Below the pieces are notes generated by a model. It did no database searches, was not told the DNA's origin, and was given only the letters and a program-made list of their open reading frames with translations. The position numbers and the translations under genes were made by a program. Shown piece after piece: positions 53,664-61,562 of a stretch of 64,000 nucleotides of DNA. The stretch spans positions 248,001 to 312,000 of the forward strand of contig NZ_SLWV01000001.1 in the NCBI RefSeq assembly GCF_004345705.1, written 5' to 3'. This DNA comes from Marinisporobacter balticus (GTDB lineage: Bacteria; Bacillota; Clostridia; Peptostreptococcales; Thermotaleaceae). Within the stretch, counting starts at the first letter, position 1, and each line of letters starts with the position of its first letter.

Positions 53664-54668
53664 ATGCTAAAAAATTTATTTGCATTTCTGCTTATTATTC
53701 TTTTGTTGTTTACGGTCTTAACATTAAATGTTTTTTTTAATAATAATCAATACATATCTACTTTTAAAACCTATGTAGTCCCTGATCTTAAGATTTCTAA
53801 AGATGTATTAAATAATTACTATAGTAGCGACAACAAGCTTTCTAGAAAATCTTCTGAAGCCATCATCCTTACTACACTAGAAAACTTAAAATATAAACAA
53901 TGGCTTGAATATGTTGACTATATTCAATTACTTGTCTATCAGTCTAACGTGTTACCCTTTAATGAAGATGAATTAATCGTGGTACTCAATCTATCAAAAG
54001 ACATATCTGTCATTGCCATATATACACCTATAAATGATGCATACGTATTTACAAATAAGATTGAAAATATCCTGCCGGTTCAAGACATCTCCTTTTTACC
54101 GGTTCCAGAATTAGGCTATAATTTAATCATAAGCAATCAATTACTAGATGAAAAGTTAGGGGCATTCTTTTTGGAAGAGTTTATACAAATTTTCGTTTAT
54201 CTAGATGAAAATTTCAAAAGTATTTGGAAAAAAACAAAATACAAAGAGGAAATCTATAATGCACAGTGGTTAAGTCCTAATGCTCTCGCTAATGAATGGT
54301 TACAAATTATAGAAAACAACACCATTGCATTTGATAAAAGTTCTAATTTAAATATATCCGTCTCTATAAGCAGGAAGAAATTTAAAGCACTAAAAGAGAT
54401 TTTTCCTATGAAAGAAGATTTTAAATTGGTAGAGGAACTTGTTACTCAAGAAAATTATTATTGGAGCCCAAAATATAAAAGATTCATTATGAAAGAAGGC
54501 ATCCTTAAAAATACTTCTACCTCAATTGCAATTATTGATGATACAAATCATTGGTTAGAATCATTTTTGGGTTTTTCATCAAATAATTATAGTATTGTTA
54601 CGGACTATGGGAAAATGATGTATATTCCTAAACAATCAGTTATCATAAACCAAGTAGGAGGTAAATAA
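53664..54668 (+). CDS. Hypothetical membrane-anchored protein, C-terminus altered by an intron
   Basis: Not recognised. 334 aa: an N-terminal transmembrane anchor (LFAFLLIILLLFTVLTLNVF, about 5-25), then an extracytoplasmic mixed alpha/beta domain (FNEDELIVVLNLSKDISVIA; FLPVPELGYNLIISNQLLDE; YYWSPKYKRFIMKEGILKN). ATG at 53664 after GAGGTGATT. The last four residues and the stop (54654-54668) fall inside the group II intron 3' end; if the intron is removed the frame continues six codons (IKKKSI) to a TGA. A role in the cell envelope is inferred only from the anchor. Confidence 0.7.
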   Translation: MLKNLFAFLLIILLLFTVLTLNVFFNNNQYISTFKTYVVPDLKISKDVLNNYYSSDNKLSRKSSEAIILTTLENLKYKQWLEYVDYIQLLVYQSNVLPFNEDELIVVLNLSKDISVIAIYTPINDAYVFTNKIENILPVQDISFLPVPELGYNLIISNQLLDEKLGAFFLEEFIQIFVYLDENFKSIWKKTKYKEEIYNAQWLSPNALANEWLQIIENNTIAFDKSSNLNISVSISRKKFKALKEIFPMKEDFKLVEELVTQENYYWSPKYKRFIMKEGILKNTSTSIAIIDDTNHWLESFLGFSSNNYSIVTDYGKMMYIPKQSVIINQVGGK

Positions 54669-55128
54669 TTATTTTATTTACCGGCCTCTCACACCCCTAA
54701 GCATACCGTTCGATACTTGGCGGTTCATTAAAAGAATCTGATTTTCTTATACTGCAAGGATAAACTCTTAAAACCATGATTAATCAATCTTTGATTCGTT
54801 ATGGTTTTATTTAATATTGGACTCGCTGATATTCTCTAATATCCTTTTCATGTATTTGCATATTCCCACGCTTTCTGTTTTGGATAGTCTAGGACTTTGA
54901 TTTGAATTGCAATCTCATCCACAAGGTTAAGCCTCGAATGTAGTTCGTGTACCTCAGACCAGAGTTTTGTCTTAGGCTTCCTTTGAGCAACGGAATTGTT
55001 TACAATTCGTTGGTAAATTACTTTAGATTCCACTTCACGGTGAACACCCTTACCATCAGCTAACAGTTGGCACTATCAACCCCCGTATCAAACTTTCACC
55101 GACTAGTTTGCGTCCATGCTAGGCGCAC
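54654..55128 (-). mobile_element. Internally deleted group II intron
   Basis: On the minus strand it starts with GTGCG (55128-55124), followed by domain I sequence (GGGTGTTCACCGTGAAGTGG, GGTCTGAGG, AACAAAGTCC-like). At about 54890 it jumps to the 3' end of a reverse-transcriptase frame, then domain V (GAACCGCC...GGGGTG, 54726-54692, 35 nt with a CGAA tetraloop) and a domain VI hairpin (54660-54682), ending in CTCCTAC at 54654. Intact introns of this type are about 1.8-2.5 kb; this one is 475 bp, so most of the RT and domains II-IV are gone. Confidence 0.88.
54728..54890 (-). pseudogene. C-terminal fragment of group II intron reverse transcriptase/maturase
   Basis: The frame reads DYPKQKAWEYANT, stop, KGY, stop, RISASPILNKTITNQRLINH, GFKSLSLQYKKI, the ending typical of group II intron-encoded proteins (AWEYANTRKGYWRIA). 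Two codons have become stops: the usual Arg is TGA (54850-54848) and the usual Trp is TAG (54838-54836). With only about 50 residues left and two stops it cannot encode a working maturase. Confidence 0.85.
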
Positions 55129-55131
55129 ATA

Positions 55132-55168
55132 AAAAAGAAAAGTATCTGACGCAGACACTTTTCTTTTT
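55132..55168. terminator. Bidirectional terminator beside the intron
   Basis: Arms AAAAAGAAAAGT (55132-55143) and its complement (55157-55168) with inner TCTG/CAGA and an ACG loop. It probably served both the 53.7 kb plus-strand gene before intron insertion and the minus-strand nhaC gene. The intron 5' end lies 4 bp past its minus-strand T tract. Confidence 0.8.
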
Positions 55169-55268
55169 CCTACCCTATATACTTGGAAAATAACTGTACT
55201 TACAATTATTAATTATACAGAAATAAACATCATTCGACAATAGTATTTTAAAACTTTTCACCCATTTT

Positions 55269-56657
55269 TCAACAACTACCTATATTTTCTTGTTTCTCAT
55301 TCCTATTTTCTTTTAATCCTATATAACCATATAACATTGTAATCATAGGCGATAAATAACATAATACAGTATAAATTCCATATTCGGTTGCACCTACCCC
55401 TGTTATAGCAGTAATAATAATCGCATTTACATTCCAAGGGATTAATGGGGCTATGGTTGTGCCTGTATCTGCAATGCTTCTTGCAAGAGTAGTTTTTCTT
55501 ATTCCTAATTCCTTATATTTACTTTTTAAAAACTTCCCTGGTAATAGGATCCCTACTGTCTGGTCGCAAGTAACAGTAGTTAAAACAATACTTAATATAC
55601 CTGTTGTCGTAATTAATCTACCCTTTGTTTTTATTTTAGAAACCATACAATCTACTATTGGATGGATTGTCTTGGTTCCTTCTAATACACTATTTAAAGC
55701 AATAGCACCTATAATAATGAGTATTACCTCCAACATAGGGATCATACCACCACCTCTTAACACACTATCCAATTGATTTATCCCAGTATTCGACTTATAT
55801 CCTAATAAAAGAACTCCTAGGATTTCTTTTATTTGCATTTGCTGTAAAAAATAACAAATCCCCATACCACTAACCAAGCCGAATGTCATGTTGGGTATAA
55901 TTTTTATACCAAATATAGCAAGCACCACCATCACAATTGGAAAAGCTAACAGTATTGGTAATAAAAAAAAAGTCTGGCTAATATTTCTTTGATATGTATT
56001 CAATGTTACAAGATCAATCTCTGCTGCATAGTTTCTTCCTAGTATATAATAAATGATTCCGCTAAGAACCACTGCAGGAATCAATGTAACTAACGTATGT
56101 CTAAAAAACGCCTTATATTTCACTTCTGTTATTTGAATCGTAAGATTCACCAATGCACTAATAGGCGAAAGCTTATCTGCTATAAATGCGCCCGAAATAA
56201 TTGTCCCTAAAAGCAGAGGCGTAGGAATTAGTAATCCTTTTCCGATTCCAAGTAAGGCTACACCAATGGTGCTAATAGTTCCAAAAGCCGTCCCCATGAC
56301 AAAAGAGATCACTGCAGTGATAAAAAAACATGCAAGTACATAATTAATATGCCCCATATATTCAAATCCATAATAAATCATAGTAGGTACAACTCCTGAG
56401 GCAATCCAAATAGATATCATCCCTCCCATTAACAATACAATTACATATACAGTTGAACAATCCTTAATCCCTTTCCAAATCATATCCATTAAGCAATAAA
56501 AAGAAAAACCATCCATCCTCAACAAAATAACCGAAAAAACTAATCCTACAAAAAAACCATAAAACAAAGGAATACTCTTTATAATACAAAAAGCAATTGC
56601 ACTCATGCTTACCATAAGCATCATACATGTGAGCTTAGATATTTTGTTATTTTTCAT
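55269..56657 (-). CDS. nhaC: NhaC family Na+/H+ antiporter
   Basis: Secondary transporter of the NhaC/ArsB-NhaD superfamily, 462 aa with about eleven transmembrane helices. Family features include GGMISIWIASGVVPTMIYYG (about 78-97), GTAFGTISTIGVALLG and IADKLSPISALVNLT in the first half and SIADTGTTIAPLIPWNVNAI in the second, giving the inverted-repeat pattern. Likely exchanges external protons for internal Na+; some family members exchange organic anions instead. ATG at 56657 after AGGAGG. Confidence 0.9.
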   Translation of the reverse strand: MKNNKISKLTCMMLMVSMSAIAFCIIKSIPLFYGFFVGLVFSVILLRMDGFSFYCLMDMIWKGIKDCSTVYVIVLLMGGMISIWIASGVVPTMIYYGFEYMGHINYVLACFFITAVISFVMGTAFGTISTIGVALLGIGKGLLIPTPLLLGTIISGAFIADKLSPISALVNLTIQITEVKYKAFFRHTLVTLIPAVVLSGIIYYILGRNYAAEIDLVTLNTYQRNISQTFFLLPILLAFPIVMVVLAIFGIKIIPNMTFGLVSGMGICYFLQQMQIKEILGVLLLGYKSNTGINQLDSVLRGGGMIPMLEVILIIIGAIALNSVLEGTKTIHPIVDCMVSKIKTKGRLITTTGILSIVLTTVTCDQTVGILLPGKFLKSKYKELGIRKTTLARSIADTGTTIAPLIPWNVNAIIITAITGVGATEYGIYTVLCYLSPMITMLYGYIGLKENRNEKQENIGSC

Positions 56658-56743
56658 ACTGCCTCCTATAATTCTTTTTTTTACTTATATGTTAAATTAT
56701 ACTATATAAATTTAAAAAAGGACTTTCCAGTCCTAAAATATTT

Positions 56744-57841
56744 TTACTTTATTATTTCTTTCGCATATACCAATATACTTTTCATTATTTTTTCTCTCAA
56801 ATCATCTACTTCTTTAAAATTCATATTAGAAACATATGATTTTTCTAAACTATCATGCTCTTTTTTTGCTTTTGTTATATTTGCAATTCCTGCGCGGATT
56901 AAATTTTCTATGAATGCTTTATCTTCCTCTAATGCATCTACATACATATCTAAAATTTCTTGTTTCATAAATGTGTCAAATGTGATTTTTTTATAGTACG
57001 TATGGGCATACTTGTCACTAGTTGTAATGGCAATACTTAATTTAGGGATAATGATTGTCTCGATATTCCTTTCATCTAATGGCTCATGATAAGCTTCTAT
57101 ATACAATCCTTTTTTTATTCCTTCATCTACAATACCCTTTATAAATCTTGAAATTCCTTTTACGTAAGAACCATCCACATAGTATATGTTCTTCATGGTT
57201 CCAACAATTGTTTCATAATAATCCACTAATCCATTAGGGGATAATGCACTCCCAAATAAATGTCTAACTTTTCCTTCTTGCTGTGCATCATTTAATGAAC
57301 CATATATTTCTTTCTTCAACACCCTTGAAGATTGATTTACACTTCCATGATCTAATGCTTCTTCATAAATTTCTTCTACATCATCTCTTACAGATTTTGC
57401 TGCAGCAAAGAATTTATAAGCTCTTTTGAACCGTTTTCCAATTTCCGAAGTAACTTTTATGATCTCTTCTTTATTCTTTAATATCCCCATTTCATTCCAA
57501 AATTCTCCAAAATTAAGTATAACATCTACAGCGCCTGGATATTTAGGGTCCACTACATGTGGTGCTGTACCATCAATAATAGCAATCTTCAAATCCTGTA
57601 TTACGATACCATCTAAAGAATTGTTATCTGACGAACATTGATGAAACTCCACATCATATCCCTTTTCTAATATTTCAAAAGCTACTTTTTTCATGAATGA
57701 AGATTTTCCTACTCCTGGTCCACCTTTTATAATAAATAATTTATTCGCATCCGTACTAATAATGTTATCATAATAAGAATAAAATCCTTTTGCTGTGTTA
57801 CCTCCTGGAAAAACTTTTTTAATTGCCCCCTGTTTACCCAT
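56744..57841 (-). CDS. Tandem-domain P-loop ATPase (PRK06851-like), second domain degenerate
   Basis: Uncharacterised ATPase, 365 aa from the ATG at 57841. The first half has Walker A IIKGGPGVGKSSFMKKVA (about residues 36-53) followed by VEFHQCSSDNNSLDGIVIQD and IAIIDGTAPH. The second half repeats the same plan: RHLFGSALSPNGLVDYYETI, then IYYVDGSYVKGISRFIKGIV, IEAYHEPLDERNIETIIIPK and LSIAITTSD, but its P-loop lacks the GxxGxGKS residues. The Shine-Dalgarno (GGGAG) is 12 nt from the ATG, so the start is less sure. Role unknown; it faces the GlnK-like kinase gene divergently. Confidence 0.8.
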   Translation of the reverse strand: MGKQGAIKKVFPGGNTAKGFYSYYDNIISTDANKLFIIKGGPGVGKSSFMKKVAFEILEKGYDVEFHQCSSDNNSLDGIVIQDLKIAIIDGTAPHVVDPKYPGAVDVILNFGEFWNEMGILKNKEEIIKVTSEIGKRFKRAYKFFAAAKSVRDDVEEIYEEALDHGSVNQSSRVLKKEIYGSLNDAQQEGKVRHLFGSALSPNGLVDYYETIVGTMKNIYYVDGSYVKGISRFIKGIVDEGIKKGLYIEAYHEPLDERNIETIIIPKLSIAITTSDKYAHTYYKKITFDTFMKQEILDMYVDALEEDKAFIENLIRAGIANITKAKKEHDSLEKSYVSNMNFKEVDDLREKIMKSILVYAKEIIK

Positions 57842-58020
57842 ATAGTATATATACTCCCTTCTAACTGATTTAAATATCACATGTACTATCATTCTATTTT
57901 TTTATTTTTTTTTTGTGCCTGTACCTTTTAGAAAATATCAAAAAAATTTTGAAACTAATTGTGATCAGTTTCATTTTGCTATACAATAATTTTTATAAGA
58001 CAAAAGCGTTGGAGGAAACT

Positions 58021-59262
58021 ATGCGTAGCATTAAAAAGTATATTATACTTATTTTATCTGTTACTTTATTTGGTGAGATATATTTTTATCCTTTTCACAA
58101 TTTACTGAGATTTTCTGCTGGAATTATTGTATTAAATTTAGCTATCCTAATTGATGAAGATCTCTCCCCTTTTTCAATATCTTTTTTTTCTGGGATCGCA
58201 GTTTTTTTTGTTAGGTGTCTCATTTATATATTGTTTACTTCTATGCCTTTTGGAGAAATTCTCTCTCTTCATTTTCCATCCATCATCTATTATATTTTAT
58301 ATGGTTTTTTTGCATTCACTACAAATATTCGAAAATATAAAAACCAATTTATTATGCCCATTATTATTTTGGCTTTTACAGATATCATTAGTAATATATT
58401 TGAAATTATTATAAGATCTCAAACATTTACACTACGTATTATCCAAATAACCGTACTCGTTGGATTAGCAAGAAGTATTATCGCTTATTTTATTTATCTC
58501 CTCTATAAAAAGCAAGAATTATTCCTATTGACACGAGAACATCAAAAGCGCTACAGTCAATTAAATATATTAATTTCTGACATCCAAGCTGAAATGTTTT
58601 ATTTGAAAAAATCTACGCATGATATAGAATCTGTTATGCGTAAAAGCTATCAATTATACGAGACCCATAAGCAGGATAAGATTTTAAAACAAAAAACCTT
58701 AGATATTGCAAGAGAAATACACGAAATTAAAAAAGATTATTACAGAGTATTAAATGGATTTGAAAGTTTCTTAAAAACATTTGAAAAAAATGGTACAATG
58801 ATGTTATCGGATATGCTTGTAATTATACGTGAAAACACAAATAGAAATCTTAAGGAAAATAATAACGACCTATCTGTAAGTTTTGATTTTAAAAATGATT
58901 TTCAACTTCAGAAATATTATCATTTGTTTACAGTTTTAAATAATCTCATTATAAATGCCATCGATGCTTGTAAAAGTAAGGGATTGATTAAAATTATACA
59001 AGAAGATGATCTAAACAATATTATTTTTTATGTAAAAGACACAGGTGAAGGAATACCAGAGGATATGTTAGCCTATATTTTCAACCCTGGGTTTACAACA
59101 AAGTATAATGCTACATCAGGTGAACCTTCTACAGGAATAGGTCTTTCTCATGTTAAAAATATTGTTGATGAATTTCATGGTAATATCGAGGTTACATCAC
59201 GTTTAAATGAAGGTACTACTTTTAAAATAATTATACCAAAAAATTCTTTGATTGGGTGGTAA
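58021..59262 (+). CDS. GlnK-like membrane sensor histidine kinase
   Basis: Sensor kinase of a two-component system, 413 aa from the ATG at 58021, 6 nt after GGAGGA. About six transmembrane helices (residues 5-165) with little extracytoplasmic loop, a linker coiled coil, an H-box KKSTHDIESVMRKS (His about 200), and an HATPase domain: N box NNLIINAIDACKS, G1 DTGEGIPEDM, F/G2 FTTKYNATS and STGIGLSHVKNIV. The neighbouring YcbB-domain response regulator and gltS point to the B. subtilis GlnK-GlnL type, which senses glutamine/glutamate. Ligand is inferred. Confidence 0.87.
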   Translation: MRSIKKYIILILSVTLFGEIYFYPFHNLLRFSAGIIVLNLAILIDEDLSPFSISFFSGIAVFFVRCLIYILFTSMPFGEILSLHFPSIIYYILYGFFAFTTNIRKYKNQFIMPIIILAFTDIISNIFEIIIRSQTFTLRIIQITVLVGLARSIIAYFIYLLYKKQELFLLTREHQKRYSQLNILISDIQAEMFYLKKSTHDIESVMRKSYQLYETHKQDKILKQKTLDIAREIHEIKKDYYRVLNGFESFLKTFEKNGTMMLSDMLVIIRENTNRNLKENNNDLSVSFDFKNDFQLQKYYHLFTVLNNLIINAIDACKSKGLIKIIQEDDLNNIIFYVKDTGEGIPEDMLAYIFNPGFTTKYNATSGEPSTGIGLSHVKNIVDEFHGNIEVTSRLNEGTTFKIIIPKNSLIGW

Positions 59263-59265
59263 TTT

Positions 59266-60141
59266 ATGTCAAATACTTTTTTAATTATTGATGATGATAT
59301 TAATATTCGAAAAATGCTTAAACACTTAATCCTAAAAAACAATTTAGGTAAAGTTTCTGAAGAGCTAGGTAGTGGAGAGCATGCTCCAGAAGAAATTGTT
59401 TTTTATAATCCTGATATTGTTCTCATCGATTTTTTGTTACCTGTAAAAGATGGTATCGAAATTATAGATTCTGCAATATCTCTTGGTTATAAAGGTAAAT
59501 TTATTATGGTTTCTCAGGTAGAAGATGAAAATATGATTACAAAAGCGTATGAAAATGGCATTGTATTTTTTATCCATAAACCAATCAATATGATTGAAGC
59601 CCTCAATGTAATCAGAGGTGTATGCCATAATATAGAACTTGAAAAATCTGTAATCCTCATTAAAAATGCTGTATTCAATATTGAAAAATCACAAAATGTT
59701 GTATCTACCCCAAATATACATGATCAAATGGTAAATATATTCACAGATATTGGCATCATCGGTGAATCTGGTAGTAAAGATTTGATGAATGTCGTTGAAA
59801 AAATCATATCCTTTAAAAGGAAAAACTTTTCATCCACTTACCAATTGCAAGAAATTTATCAACAAATCGCCAACGAAGAAAATGCTACAAAGGACACACA
59901 TATTAATGCAAGAACCATTGAACAAAGAATCAGAAGAACTATTCTTAAAGCTTTAGAAAATATTGCTGAGTTAGGTAATGATGACTACTATAATATCAAA
60001 TTCACAGAGTACAGCACGCGTCTATTTGATTTAAAACAAGTAAAGCAAGAAATAAAACATCTCCATGCGGCTAAAGAAGATCGAGGTAAAATCAATATTA
60101 AAAAGTTCATTGAGGGCATGCTTTCAAGACTGAATTTTTAG
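59266..60141 (+). CDS. GlnL-like response regulator with YcbB domain
   Basis: Receiver domain (residues 1-120) with acidic DDD at 9-11, phospho-acceptor Asp55 in IVLIDFLLPVKDG, a conserved Ser near 98 and Lys in IHKPI. The C-terminal half (about 150-285) is the YcbB/GlnL DNA-binding domain (NARTIEQRIRRTILKALENI; NDDYYNIKFTEYSTRLFDLK). 291 aa. Starts 3 bp after the kinase gene, so the two are cotranslated. It probably activates gltS, the next gene. Confidence 0.9.
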   Translation: MSNTFLIIDDDINIRKMLKHLILKNNLGKVSEELGSGEHAPEEIVFYNPDIVLIDFLLPVKDGIEIIDSAISLGYKGKFIMVSQVEDENMITKAYENGIVFFIHKPINMIEALNVIRGVCHNIELEKSVILIKNAVFNIEKSQNVVSTPNIHDQMVNIFTDIGIIGESGSKDLMNVVEKIISFKRKNFSSTYQLQEIYQQIANEENATKDTHINARTIEQRIRRTILKALENIAELGNDDYYNIKFTEYSTRLFDLKQVKQEIKHLHAAKEDRGKINIKKFIEGMLSRLNF

Positions 60142-60252
60142 AATAATGACAGTCATTTTGCATCGTTTGCGAAATGTTGAATTATAAAAACTTAATTTGT
60201 AACATTGGGTTGTAATCTGTCGGATCACGTAGCACCTCCTGTACAATTGACT

Positions 60253-60266
60253 TGTAAACGCTTTCA
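60253..60266 (+). promoter_or_regulatory. CcpA cre-like site before gltS
   Basis: TGTAAACGCTTTCA matches the catabolite-responsive element consensus TGWAARCGYTWNCW at every position. It lies 31 bp before the gltS ATG, within the probable leader or promoter downstream edge, so CcpA bound here would repress. Confidence 0.7.
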
Positions 60267-60297
60267 TACAAAACTAATTTATAGGAGGTATATGCAC

Positions 60298-61497
60298 ATG
60301 ATATTAGAATTAGATATGATTCAAGCAGTAGCACTTGCAGTTGTAGTTTTATTAGTAGGTAAGTTTATTAGAAAGAAGGTTGACTTTTTAGAAAGATTCT
60401 GTATTCCATCGCCTGTTATAGGTGGCGTAATTTTCGCTGTTCTTGCATTAATATTAAAACAAACCGGAACAATGATATTTGAGATGGATATGACACTAAA
60501 AGGTGTTTTAATGACTGCCTTCTTTACAACAGTTGGTTTTACAGCTAGTCTTAAATTATTAAAAAAAGGTGGACTTCAAGTTGGCTTATTCCTTGGAATA
60601 GCAGTAGTTCTTGTAGCACTTCAAAATGTTTTAGGCGTTAGTTTAGCAAAGGTTTTCAACTTAGATACACTTATCGGTCTTTCAACTGGTTCTACACCTA
60701 TGACTGGTGGTCACGGAACAAGTGGTGCCTTTGGACCTTTATTTGAAGAAGCTGGTGCAGTTGGTGCAACTACAGTAGCAATGGCTTCTGCAACATTTGG
60801 TTTAATTACAGGTAGTATGTTAGGTGGTCCAATCGCAAAAAGATTAATTGACAAACACAATCTTTTAGCTAAGTCATCAAAATCAGAAGTTACGCAAGAA
60901 AGCGCACAACTAGAACAGAAAGAATCTAAAGAATTAATTCCAAACAACTTTGCATCGGCAGCATTCCAAATCATCATAGCGATGGGACTTGGAACAATTA
61001 TTTCAAGCTTACTGCAAAAGGCAGGCTGGACTCTCCCTTCTTATATCGGTGCAATGTTTGCAGCAGCAATTATGAGAAACATCTCTGATGTTACAAATGC
61101 ATATGAAACACCAAACACTGAAATTGATTTATTGGGAAATATTTCATTATCTCTTTTTTTATCAATGGCATTGATGGGATTAAAATTATGGCAACTTGCT
61201 GATTTAGCAATTCCAATGCTTGTAATGTTAATTGCACAAACAGTACTTATGGCAGTATTTGCATATTTTGTAACCTTTAATATAATGGGAAGAGATTATC
61301 AAGCAGCAGTTTTAGCTGGTGGACACTGTGGTTTTGGAATGGGTGCTACACCAAATGCAATTGCAAACATGGAAGCTATTTCAAGTAATTTTGGACCAGC
61401 TCCAGCAGCATTCTTCATCATTCCATTAGTTGGAAGTTTGTTTATCGACTTCTGTAACGCTGGTATTATTACAACATTTATGAATATATTCCACTAA
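60298..61497 (+). CDS. gltS: Sodium/glutamate symporter GltS
   Basis: Na+-coupled glutamate importer, 399 aa, with about ten helices in two inverted halves. It begins MILELDMIQAVALAVVVLLV, with IPSPVIGGVIFA, the first re-entrant loop STGSTPMTGGHGTSGAFGP and the second GGHCGFGMGATPNAIANMEA; the GGHG and GGHCG motifs are diagnostic. I chose the ATG at 60298, 9 nt after AGGAGG, over the ATG at 60292 (3 nt). It follows the GlnK/GlnL-like genes by 156 bp. Confidence 0.96.
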   Translation: MILELDMIQAVALAVVVLLVGKFIRKKVDFLERFCIPSPVIGGVIFAVLALILKQTGTMIFEMDMTLKGVLMTAFFTTVGFTASLKLLKKGGLQVGLFLGIAVVLVALQNVLGVSLAKVFNLDTLIGLSTGSTPMTGGHGTSGAFGPLFEEAGAVGATTVAMASATFGLITGSMLGGPIAKRLIDKHNLLAKSSKSEVTQESAQLEQKESKELIPNNFASAAFQIIIAMGLGTIISSLLQKAGWTLPSYIGAMFAAAIMRNISDVTNAYETPNTEIDLLGNISLSLFLSMALMGLKLWQLADLAIPMLVMLIAQTVLMAVFAYFVTFNIMGRDYQAAVLAGGHCGFGMGATPNAIANMEAISSNFGPAPAAFFIIPLVGSLFIDFCNAGIITTFMNIFH

Positions 61498-61503
61498 AAC
61501 GAG

Positions 61504-61530
61504 CGATGGATGTTTATGTCCATCGTTTTT
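61504..61530 (+). terminator. Terminator after gltS
   Basis: CGATGGA (61504-61510), 8-nt loop, TCCATCG (61519-61525), then TTTTT, 7 bp past the gltS stop. Confidence 0.9.
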
Positions 61531-61562
61531 AATCTTTGTAAAATCATATATATGCCTATGTA

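Noticed and set aside
54848..55033. 61-codon minus-strand open frame as a gene
   Set aside because: It runs from non-coding domain I of the group II intron across the deletion junction into the RT tail; it has no ribosome site and ends at a mutated Arg codon.
60156..60170. GlnL operator TTTTGC-ATC-GTTTGC before gltS
   Set aside because: It resembles the TTTTGT-N4-TTTTGT repeat I recall for B. subtilis GlnL, but the period is 9 rather than 10 and both halves differ, so it is too weak to list as a feature.
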